From NCBI GenBank assembly GCA_964432565.1, contig CAYSOA010000009.1:1-64000 (forward strand): a DNA stretch of 64,000 nt, in the 5' to 3' direction. Shown piece by piece: positions 7,459 through 15,708 of the stretch. Origin of the DNA: CAIOHW01 sp964432565. GTDB lineage: Bacteria > Bdellovibrionota > UBA1018. Position numbers and translations under genes: made by a program. Numbering within the stretch: the first letter of the stretch is position 1; the number at the start of each line of letters is the position of its first letter. The notes under the pieces were generated by a model. That model did no database searches. It was not told the DNA's origin and saw nothing but the letters and a program-made list of their open reading frames with translations.

Positions 7459-8927
7459 TCCCCCTTCCGTCCTTGATTCTCCTGACCCTGACCCTGGCCT
7501 TCAGCCTCTCTCTCGATTCGGCTGCGTCGACCGGGCCTTCTCTCACCCTCGAACAGTACCTCTCGCACGTCCGCCAGCGAAACGAGGGAGTTCGATCAGC
7601 GGAAGAGGCCAGCCGAGGCGCTTTGCTGCGATCGCGCGAGGCGAGCCAGGTGTTTTCACCCCAGCTCAACGCCGCCGGGCAGATTCTCTCGGATGCCCGT
7701 CCCCAGCTCAACTCGTTCGCGCCCCGTCGAACCGACGGACAGGGGTTCTCGCTTGGAGTCTCGCAGCAGTTCGGCTTCGGCGCTCAGGCCCGGTTGGGTT
7801 ACCAGTTTCAGCGGGTGCAGCTCGATGTGAATCCTGCCGCTGCCGGGTTTTTCATCACGACCGACTTCTTTGACGCGATTCCTTCATTCGAACTCGCCGT
7901 TCCGCTCCTGAGAAACTTCGGGGCCCGGGAGGCCAGGGCCCAGCAGGACCTGCTTGAGGCATCCGCACTGGCCACTCATCACGGCGAGGCCTACCGGGCG
8001 CGAATGCTGCTGCTCGAGGCCGAGCTCGCCTACTGGCGGCTTTCGCTGAGCCGTGAAGTGGTCGAGATCCAGTCGAAGACCCTCGAACGAACGGCGTTTC
8101 TCAGAGACTGGGCCCGCAGGCGGATGAATCTGAATCTCGGCGATCGTAGCGACTGGCTACAGGCGTCGGCCGCCTATCAGTTTCGAGAGCTTGAGCTCAA
8201 GGCCTCGCGTGACGAAGAGCGCTCCGCCACTCAGAGCTTCAACAGCGTTCGCAGTGAGGAGTTGTCAACGCCCGTGGGAGAACTGCTTCCGCTCACGAAG
8301 GCATCCCTCGAGATTCCCTCCGAATGGAAGTCCCTGCAGGAACCTCCGCGCCAGCGTGAAGACCTGCTCGCCGCCGAACAGGCCGAACGCATCAGTGCAG
8401 GCCAGGCCACTCAGGCGTTCGAGCGCAACCGGCCCCAGTTCGAATTGTTCGGACAACTCCAGCTCAATGGGCGCGCCAATGACGCCAGTGAGGCGATCGC
8501 CAAGGGCTGGTCACTCGATCGGCGCACGGCCGCCGTCGGAGTGCGCCTCGTCAGCACGCTCGACTTGCTTTCAAAGTCGGACGCCCAGCGAGGGGCCGAA
8601 CGAGAAAAGCAGGCGGCCGGACTTTCGCTCATGCGCAAGCGCTTCGAGCAGAAACAGGAATTTCTCGACCTGAAGGCGAAACTTTCCGAAGCCCAGTCAC
8701 GCCTGTCTCTTGCCCGAGAATTGGAGAAGATCCAGCAGGACAAGCTGGAGCATGAACGCACCCGGCTGCAGCGCGGCCGAAGCACCACGTTTCAGCTCAT
8801 TCAGTTCGAGACCGACTATTCGACCGCCCAGCTGACGCGGCTGCGATCGCAGTTCGAAGTGATTCGTCTCGTCGCCCAGCTCCAGACCTTCAACACCGTG
8901 CCCGCACCTTCAGGAGAAGCCCGATGA
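7455..8927 (+). CDS. TolC-like outer-membrane efflux protein
   Basis: 490 residues starting at the ATG in the ATGA overlap; the signal peptide PLPSLILLTLTLAFSLSL follows directly. The body is long amphipathic helices rich in Ala, Glu, Gln and Arg, as in the TolC/OEP family (for example the region around LLEAELAYWRLSLSREVVEIQ), with short strand-like segments (LGVSQQFGFGAQARLGYQF). It forms the outer-membrane channel for the RND pump encoded next, with which it also shares an ATGA junction. Confidence 0.85.
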   Translation: MIPLPSLILLTLTLAFSLSLDSAASTGPSLTLEQYLSHVRQRNEGVRSAEEASRGALLRSREASQVFSPQLNAAGQILSDARPQLNSFAPRRTDGQGFSLGVSQQFGFGAQARLGYQFQRVQLDVNPAAAGFFITTDFFDAIPSFELAVPLLRNFGAREARAQQDLLEASALATHHGEAYRARMLLLEAELAYWRLSLSREVVEIQSKTLERTAFLRDWARRRMNLNLGDRSDWLQASAAYQFRELELKASRDEERSATQSFNSVRSEELSTPVGELLPLTKASLEIPSEWKSLQEPPRQREDLLAAEQAERISAGQATQAFERNRPQFELFGQLQLNGRANDASEAIAKGWSLDRRTAAVGVRLVSTLDLLSKSDAQRGAEREKQAAGLSLMRKRFEQKQEFLDLKAKLSEAQSRLSLARELEKIQQDKLEHERTRLQRGRSTTFQLIQFETDYSTAQLTRLRSQFEVIRLVAQLQTFNTVPAPSGEAR

Positions 8928-11900
8928 CCCTCGCCGAAGTCTCCATCAAACGCCCGATCTTCATCTCCTGCGTCATCCTGCTGACCATCCTGGCGGGCTG
9001 GCTCTCGATGAACCGCATCCCGGTCGATCTGTTTCCCAACGTCACTTTTCCGGTGGTGGTCGTCAACACGGCCTACCCAGGCGCCGGTCCGGGGGAGATC
9101 GAAACGCTCGTCAGCAAGCCGATCGAAGAGGAACTGTCCACTTTGGGGGGCGTCAAGCGCGTCAGCTCCATTAACCGTGAGAGCCTGAGCACGGTGATCG
9201 CCGAATTTACCCTCGAAACCGACGTCAAGTACGCCGAGCAGCAGGTGCGTGATCGCATATCGGCCGTGCAGCGCAAGCTTCCCGCCGAGACCAAGGACTC
9301 GGTGATTCGCAGAATCGATCCGGCCGAGCAACCCATCGCGATCGTGGCACTGAATGCCGATCTCCCGGAGGCCGAGCTCTACGACCTGGCCAGCGAGGTG
9401 ATTCGACCTCGTTTCGAGCAGATCAACCAGGTCGGGCTCGTTGAGGTTCTGGGAGGACGAAAACGCGAGATTCAGGTCCAGCTCGATCGCGCAAAACTCA
9501 AGTCCTATGAAGTTCCCGCCTCGCTCGTCGCCCAGCGAATTGGCGCCAGTGGAATGAATGTGCCCGCCGGAAAAGTGGACGAATCTTCGAAGGAGACCGT
9601 CTTTAGAACGCTGGGAGAGTTCCAGTCGCTCAAGGACATCGAATCAACGATCGTGAATTTCATTGGGAATGACGTACCGGTTCGGGTCAAGGATCTGGGT
9701 CGAGTGGTGGACACGCTCGAAGACCAGCGATCGATCACCCGAGTCAATGGAGCACCGGCCCTCACCCTGAATATCTTCCGCCAGAGCGGGGCCAACACGA
9801 TCCAGGTGGTGAACGAAGTGCGCAAGCGCATCGACCAGCTGAACGACCAGCTCCGCTCCGATTTTGCGGGCAAGGCGGGCGCGCCCAGGCTTTCGCTTGC
9901 CAATGACGGGAGCAAGCCCATTCGCGCCAACGTTGCCGACGTCACCGAATCGATCGTCATCGGCGTGATCCTGACCGTCATCGTGGTCTTCTTCTTTCTT
10001 GGAAACGTCCGATCGACGATCATCACCGGACTGGCGCTTCCGAACTCGCTGATCGGTGCCTTCGTGCTCATGGCGGCAGCCGGATTTTCGATCAATGTGA
10101 TGACGCTTCTGGCGTTGTCGCTCACCGTGGGCCTGCTCATCGATGATGCGATCGTCGTGCGAGAGAACATCTTTCGACACCTGGAGATGGGCAAGCATCC
10201 AGTGAAGGCAGCACTGGAGGGGACCCGCGAGGTGAGCCTTGCCGTCGTCGCCACCACCCTGACGGTGGTTGCCGTCTTCGGTCCGATTGCTTTTCTTCAG
10301 GGAGTGGTCGGTCAATTTTTCAAGGAGTTCGGACTGACCGTCTGCTTTGTGATGGCCATCAGCATGTTTGACGCCCTCACGATCGCCCCGATGCTTTCAG
10401 CGTACCTTGCCCGAAGGGGCGAAAAGTACGAGCAGCACGGTACGGGAGGTGCCTCGAAGAACCCCCTTCGCCGTGCCGTCGCGGCATTTTCAAAATTTCA
10501 GGATCGTCTCGAGGACCGCTACACGGGCGTGATTCGCTGGACGCTCCAGCACCCGATGAAGACCCTGCTCTCGTCGGCACTGATCTTCGTGGCCAGTCTC
10601 GTGGTCACGGTCTGGGTACCGAAGACCTTTCTGCCGCCGCAGGACTTCGGCGAGTTCATGGTCAGTCTCGACCTGCCCCCCGGAACAAACCTCGGTGCCA
10701 TGGCCGACGCCTCTGCCAGGGCCGACGAGATCATTCGAAAAAACCCCGAAGTGGCGATCTCGGTTCAGATCGTTGGAAATCGCGAAGGTGAGCCCAACGT
10801 GGCCTCGTTTTACGTCGGACTCGTTCCACCAGCACAGCGCCGGGTGAATACCAGTCAGTTCAAGGATCGGCTACGAGGTCAGCTTCAGGAGCTTTCGTTC
10901 GCCAATCCCAAGGTGAAGGACGTCGACATGGTCGCGGCAGGACAGCGCCCCTTCAACGTCAACATCGTCGGAGACGACCTCAGTTTGGTCGAAAAATATG
11001 CCACGGCCCTTTTCGATCGCCTGAAGACCCATCCAGCGCTTCTTGATCCCGACATCAGCTACCGACCAGGAAAACCCGAGCTTCAGGTCGTCCCTCAAAA
11101 GGCTCTCATGGAACGCCTGGGAATCTCGACCACGACCCTCGGGATGGAACTACGAACTCTGATTGAGGGCGCCACCCCTGCCGTTTTTCGCGAGAATGGC
11201 CGCGAGTATGACATTCGAGTGCGCCTGCAGGATGAACAGCGCAACCTGCGCGCTGGCTTTGACTCGACGTACGTTCCGAATGTGAACTACACGCTCGTGA
11301 AGCTTTCGGACGTGGCCAGGCCCGTTGAGACCCTCGGTCCTGCCGATATTCGCCGCCAGGACCGAGCCCGCTACATCTCGGTCTCAGCCGACATCCGCCC
11401 CGGAGGTCCGGGAATGGGAGCAGCCATGACGGACATCACCAGAATGCTGACCGAGGGCGAGCTGAAGCTTCCCGAGGGAATGAAATTCGTCTTCGTGGGA
11501 CAGGCGGAGAACTTCCAAGAGCTGACTTCGAGCATGGCCATGGCAGCGCTGCTCGGAATTGCCTTCATCTATTTCGTGCTGGCATCGCTCTATGAGTCTC
11601 CGATCACGCCGTTCACGATCATGCTCGTGCTGCCGCTTGCGGCTTGTGGGGCGTTTCTGGCCCTCTTCGTCACTCGCTCATCTCTTGATCTATTCTCGAT
11701 GATCGGTTGCATCATGCTCCTGGGAATTGCGACCAAAAACTCGATTCTGCTGGTCGACCGCGCCGTGCAGCTCATCCAGGAAGGAAAGTCATCGACTGAA
11801 GCCATGATCGAAGCCGGACGTACCCGCCTTCGTCCGATTCTCATGACGACGCTGGCATTGATCGCAGGGATGCTTCCGATTGCCATTGGCCTGAACGAGG

Positions 11901-12061
11901 CATCGAAGCAGCGCACGAGCATGGGAATCTCGATCATCGGAGGTCTCATCACCTCGACCCTCCTGAGTCTTCTGGTGGTGCCGGCGTCCTTCTCGTACAT
12001 CGAGCGCTTCCGACGCTGGAGTGGTGCTCTGGTGACCCGCGTCTTTCATGGAAGCGCCTGA
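8924..12061 (+). CDS. RND-family multidrug/hydrophobe efflux transporter (AcrB-like)
   Basis: 1045 residues, the normal HAE1-type length, with twelve predicted membrane segments and two large periplasmic loops. The first segment opens with SIKRPIFISCVILLTILAG. The paired aspartates of TM4 (LLIDDAIVVRENI) and the lysine of TM10 (LGIATKNSILLVD) form the proton relay, so the pump looks active. No periplasmic adaptor (HlyD/AcrA-type) gene is present in the operon or nearby. It is not an HpnN-type hopanoid transporter despite lying beside a triterpene cyclase. Confidence 0.92.
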   Translation: MTLAEVSIKRPIFISCVILLTILAGWLSMNRIPVDLFPNVTFPVVVVNTAYPGAGPGEIETLVSKPIEEELSTLGGVKRVSSINRESLSTVIAEFTLETDVKYAEQQVRDRISAVQRKLPAETKDSVIRRIDPAEQPIAIVALNADLPEAELYDLASEVIRPRFEQINQVGLVEVLGGRKREIQVQLDRAKLKSYEVPASLVAQRIGASGMNVPAGKVDESSKETVFRTLGEFQSLKDIESTIVNFIGNDVPVRVKDLGRVVDTLEDQRSITRVNGAPALTLNIFRQSGANTIQVVNEVRKRIDQLNDQLRSDFAGKAGAPRLSLANDGSKPIRANVADVTESIVIGVILTVIVVFFFLGNVRSTIITGLALPNSLIGAFVLMAAAGFSINVMTLLALSLTVGLLIDDAIVVRENIFRHLEMGKHPVKAALEGTREVSLAVVATTLTVVAVFGPIAFLQGVVGQFFKEFGLTVCFVMAISMFDALTIAPMLSAYLARRGEKYEQHGTGGASKNPLRRAVAAFSKFQDRLEDRYTGVIRWTLQHPMKTLLSSALIFVASLVVTVWVPKTFLPPQDFGEFMVSLDLPPGTNLGAMADASARADEIIRKNPEVAISVQIVGNREGEPNVASFYVGLVPPAQRRVNTSQFKDRLRGQLQELSFANPKVKDVDMVAAGQRPFNVNIVGDDLSLVEKYATALFDRLKTHPALLDPDISYRPGKPELQVVPQKALMERLGISTTTLGMELRTLIEGATPAVFRENGREYDIRVRLQDEQRNLRAGFDSTYVPNVNYTLVKLSDVARPVETLGPADIRRQDRARYISVSADIRPGGPGMGAAMTDITRMLTEGELKLPEGMKFVFVGQAENFQELTSSMAMAALLGIAFIYFVLASLYESPITPFTIMLVLPLAACGAFLALFVTRSSLDLFSMIGCIMLLGIATKNSILLVDRAVQLIQEGKSSTEAMIEAGRTRLRPILMTTLALIAGMLPIAIGLNEASKQRTSMGISIIGGLITSTLLSLLVVPASFSYIERFRRWSGALVTRVFHGSA

Positions 12062-12186
12062 CGGAGGGAGTGCGGTATCCCATTGAAATGACAGGCTCAC
12101 TTACTGGGTCCTTCGAGACACAGTTTTCGATTCGACAAAATCCGCTACTGTCTAAGAAAGTGAGAGTGTTTTTGGGGATGTTTCGA

Positions 12187-12702
12187 ATGATTGCAGCAAG
12201 AAGAGAGACGGAGACTCGCTTGTCTTCCGGTGGCCGGATTGCGCTGTTCTGGACTCTACTCGTTTTCTTTGCGACGTTTTTTGCGACGCCCTCGGATGCA
12301 GGCCCCGGCGGAAATTCCGACACCTTCGTCATTCACCACGGCAAGGGGCGCCTGCGGCTTCCGGTTCAAGACCCGTTGAAACCCAGGGGGCAGCTCGTTC
12401 GCTGGAAGGACGGCTGCGGAAACAGCTCCCGAATCTGCGCTGAAGCCAGCACAGGAAAAGACGCTCTGGTTTATCTGATCGGAGGAACCGTCTCGCCCAC
12501 CGAGGCCAGTACCCCTCATCAGTGCGAGCCTCAGGCTCGAAAAGATCCACGAACGGGGGCCTGCATTCTGGAGAGTGAGCAGATGCTGACCTACACTCGA
12601 AGGTTCGGCGCCACGATCATTTCAGTGAGTACGGATGCCGCGAAACCGGACCACCCGGCACTACTGGCGTGGCTGTCTCAAATTCAGTGGGAGGCTCGAT
12701 GA
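12187..12702 (+). CDS. Exported protein of unknown function
   Basis: 171 residues from the ATG at 12187, chosen because GGGG lies 9 bp upstream; an in-frame ATG at 12178 is the alternative. Residues about 15-35 (RIALFWTLLVFFATFFATPS) form a signal peptide. The mature part has six cysteines in C-rich loops (DGCGNSSRICAEAS, HQCEPQ, GACILES) and no domain I recognise. It is coupled by an ATGA overlap to the next gene, also exported, so the two probably act together. A 125-bp gap separates it from the RND gene. Confidence 0.7.
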   Translation: MIAARRETETRLSSGGRIALFWTLLVFFATFFATPSDAGPGGNSDTFVIHHGKGRLRLPVQDPLKPRGQLVRWKDGCGNSSRICAEASTGKDALVYLIGGTVSPTEASTPHQCEPQARKDPRTGACILESEQMLTYTRRFGATIISVSTDAAKPDHPALLAWLSQIQWEAR

Positions 12703-14706
12703 TCACTCGACCTCGGTTCGAGAAGCTCCTCGGCACCCTGCTCGCGCTTTCACTGGCCTGGAGTTCTGCAGGCGGAACCTCTGCGTGGGCCCTCGGAAGA
12801 AAGGGGCCGGCTCTGGCAACGGCAGCTCCAGTCACAGCGGCGACTTCGACTGCCCCATCGNNNNNNNNNNNNNNNNNNNNNNNNNNNNNNNNNNNNNNNN
12901 NNNNNNNNNNNNNNNNNNNNNNNNNNNNNNNNNNNNNNNNNNNNNNNNNNNNNNNNNNNNGCTCCTGCAGCGGCTACCGCACCTGCTGCCGTGCCGGCGA
13001 GAGTCGCCGCTCTTCTTCCCCCCAAGCCCGTCGATGCTGCCAAATCCCAGGACCCCACGCAGGGCTGCCCCTTTTCTTCGCAAAACCCCCAGGCCAAGAC
13101 GCTTCGCGACCAGCTCAGCAATCTGGCCAACCAGATCTCCCTCGGCGACACCAAGGCCAACCCCCACTGCACGCAGCTCGCCCAGACCTTTCAATCGAAT
13201 TCGGCAGCCTTTCAGGCGTTGAGCCAGGCCATGGATACCGATCCAGAAACCGGAGATCGGATCGTACGCGAGCGGCAGGTGGCTGATGCACGGGTCAATG
13301 CCTCGCGGGCCCTGACCAATGTGCTCAATGCGGGCTGCTCGATGAAGGACTCGAGAGGTCTCCTGGATGCCGGTCTCTATCTGATGGATGCGGTGGCCAG
13401 CGGCGTCATGGTCACTGGGTTTGCCAATCCCGCCAATTTCGTGGTCGGAGCGGGAATGTCGGCGGCAAGCCAGCTGGGCCTTGCCATCAGCAGGTGGTTT
13501 CGCAACCGCCCCAAGAAGGAGATTCAAGCCATCCAGCAGCAGATGAAGGGTGCTGCCTTTCGCGACCAGCTTTGCCTGTTTCGAAATCTCTATTACCGAC
13601 TCGACCAGCTCGATCCTCATGGACGCACGGATCGAAAGCAGAAGATCGTCGAGGAGCTGGCACAAAAAAACGCCCAGATCGCTGAAATGGACGCCTGCGT
13701 GGTCGATGCAGACGCCAGTACTTCGAGCGCCGTGAGCTGGTTTGCAACGATCAAGAACGAACTCGAAGGGGCAACCAAGCCCGACGTTCCCCTCGCCCAG
13801 CAGTGTCAGCGGATGCAGGCCCTCTTCAGGTCGCAGGAAGCCAAGGTTCGCGAGGCCGCGCACGCCGCGGGCTGCGACGAGACTGCTGGAGCTTCGGGTT
13901 CGCAGTCAGCCCCGCAAAAGGACTTCTGCTTTAATTGGAAGCAGGTCGAGCCCGGACTTCGCGCCATCAGTGAGGGGGGAATCGACTGCAACAGCAGCCC
14001 CAAGCGAAAGCGTGGCGGCAATCCCGACATCGAAGAATTCGTGAATCGGGCCTCATCCGTGATGCGTCAGGCTTCTGGTGTCCTCGTCGAGAAGGCGACA
14101 GCAGCCCTGAAGGAGCCATCAGGAGCCATGCCCCTGGGAGATTACCAGAAGCTCAAGGCTGCCAAGGCGGCGCTCGAAGCCGAGCTCAAGATCTTGAACG
14201 ACCCCAATCAGGCACTATCGAACGACGAATGGCTCGAAAGCTCGGTCATGGTCTCGGAACTGGGCAAGCTAATGATGGATGGCCTGGGCCATTATGCCGA
14301 TGGTCATCACGAACAGGCCGAATCGAACTACACCGCCGCGATCAAGGCCCTGCCCTCCCGGCGTGGAATCCTGAACTCGAGGCCCAAGAACCCCTGCCAG
14401 TCCGCCCAGCTTGCGGCAAGCCACGCCGAACGCATTCAACCCTCGAACGGATCGCTCGGACAGATCTGTGAAGCGCTGGGAGGCAACGGACCGCTTCCGC
14501 CGAAGTGGCAGTTTAAAAATCCGTCTCGAAACTTTCATACCCTCACGGGTGAAGAGAGCTTCAAGAAGGGAATGTCCCCTCTGCAGCGCACCTGTAGTCG
14601 CAAGCCGGCAGTAAGCCCCGCGAAGATCGAGGCCCTCAACCAGCGCATTCGAGGCGAGTGGCAGAAAAGCTGTACGGATCAGCCCCTGCCGATTTTTTTG
14701 CGCTGA
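12699..14706 (+). CDS. Exported Ala/Pro-linker protein, interrupted by an assembly gap
   Basis: The N-terminal 54 codons (12699-12860) encode a signal peptide (LGTLLALSLAWSSAGG) and the start of an Ala/Thr/Pro linker; the last 581 residues (12961-14706) begin in the same kind of linker (APAAATAPAAVPAR) and continue into helical domains with cysteines. Both pieces end at codon boundaries at the gap, so they belong to one gene if the real missing length is a multiple of three; the 100-N filler shifts the frame artificially. A TPR-like segment (GLGHYADGHHEQAESNYTAA) lies near residue 440 of the second part. The function is unknown. No terminator is visible before the convergent gene. Confidence 0.7.
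12861..12960. other. Assembly gap (100 Ns)
   Basis: Exactly 100 undetermined bases, the customary placeholder for a gap of unknown size. It falls inside a low-complexity Ala/Pro/Thr linker, a likely cause of the assembly break. Confidence 0.99.
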
Positions 14707-14712
14707 GTCTGC

Positions 14713-15654
14713 TTAGGAGCTGAAGACCAATGGCAGCGTCACGCTGCTCCCGGCAGCGCGAGCCGTAAAGCGCAAAGAGGCCACCTGCTGGGCCAGACCC
14801 GAAAGAAGCTCCCCCAGAAGAGCAGGATCGCCTTCGCGAACCCGGACTGTGTGAGGAAGCAGTCGTACGCCGGATATGCGGCCTGCGGGTCCCACTCGAA
14901 ATCGAAAACTCACCATGCCGTGCAGGGCCACTCCTTCGGGAAAGTGTGAATCCATCCACGACAGCAGCTGCTCGATGCGCACTTCCAGCTCGGATTCCTT
15001 GAGGGGTCCCTCGATGAAGGGGCGAGGGTTCACGAACCAGCCATGGATGACCAGCCTTCCGTCGCGCACATCCTGCGCGCCGCTCACGCGACGCACGCCA
15101 TGCGGAATTCGAGGATCGAAAACCACGAGTCGGTTCATCTCGGGTGCAATCGATTCGAGTACCTCCTGCTCCTCCATTCCCTGAGAAAGATCGGCCTGTC
15201 GCCAGAAGTCGAGCACCTGGTCACGAAGGAGCAGCGTCTCTCCCCCTTCGAAGCGCCGCCCCTTCCACGGAGTGAGAGAAAAAACAAACGACCAGGGACC
15301 ATGCGGCAGGTCGCCGTGAAAATTCTGCTCGCAGCCATCGATGTAGCAGCTCATCCAGGGCGGCGAGATGTCATGGCAGCCGAGGTTTCTTCGTCCCCAA
15401 AGCACCAGCTCGCGATGAAACCGCTCGTAGAGGGCCTTGGAAAAGAAATGATAGGCAGGAGTGCGCAAAAGCCGGTACTGCCCGGGTACGTTCCAGGCAT
15501 CCCAGCAAAAGCGCCTGGGATCGGCCCCGCGGGGATCGCCAAAAACCTGGTCGAAGTGCCGACGCATCGCCGGCGCCCCTGAAAAAAAACGGTCAACGAC
15601 AAAGCTTCGGGATGGGGGTGGCAGGCTGCCGCCTCTCGAGGATTTTCTTGCCAT
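14713..15654 (-). CDS. 2OG-Fe(II) oxygenase fused to a TonB/AgmX-like C-terminal domain
   Basis: 313 residues from ATG 15654. The first ~215 residues are a 2-oxoglutarate/Fe(II) dioxygenase: iron ligands H113 and D115 (NFHGDLPHG) and H185 (RIPHGVRRV), and R200 for 2-oxoglutarate (DGRLVIHGWF). Residues about 225-313 (HGMVSFRFRVGPAGRISGVRLL, seen in two parts) resemble the AgmX/PglI or TonB C-terminal fold found also in the protein at 38448-39704. There is no signal peptide or membrane segment, so the tail would be cytoplasmic. The TTG at 15693 is rejected as start because it is the -35 box of a good promoter. The substrate is unknown; prolyl hydroxylation is one possibility. Confidence 0.75.
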   Translation of the reverse strand: MARKSSRGGSLPPPSRSFVVDRFFSGAPAMRRHFDQVFGDPRGADPRRFCWDAWNVPGQYRLLRTPAYHFFSKALYERFHRELVLWGRRNLGCHDISPPWMSCYIDGCEQNFHGDLPHGPWSFVFSLTPWKGRRFEGGETLLLRDQVLDFWRQADLSQGMEEQEVLESIAPEMNRLVVFDPRIPHGVRRVSGAQDVRDGRLVIHGWFVNPRPFIEGPLKESELEVRIEQLLSWMDSHFPEGVALHGMVSFRFRVGPAGRISGVRLLPHTVRVREGDPALLGELLSGLAQQVASLRFTARAAGSSVTLPLVFSS

Positions 15655-15663
15655 GATGACGGA

Positions 15664-15693
15664 ATTAGAGCGTGTCGAGCCGTCGCATGTCAA
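15664..15693 (-). promoter_or_regulatory. Promoter of the oxygenase gene (near-leaderless)
   Basis: On the minus strand TTGACA (15693-15688) and TCTAAT (15669-15664) are separated by 18 bp. The -10 box ends 9 bp before the ATG at 15654, so the transcript would have almost no leader, which explains the lack of a ribosome-binding site. Confidence 0.6.
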
Positions 15694-15708
15694 CGCGGCG
15701 AGCCGTCT

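Noticed and set aside
8924..12061. HpnN-type hopanoid exporter, suggested by the neighbouring cyclase
   Set aside because: The paired TM4 aspartates, TM10 lysine and overall sequence are of the AcrB/HAE1 type, not the MMPL-like HpnN type.
12635..13222. Frames reading through the 100-N block
   Set aside because: They depend on an arbitrary gap length and do not reflect real sequence.
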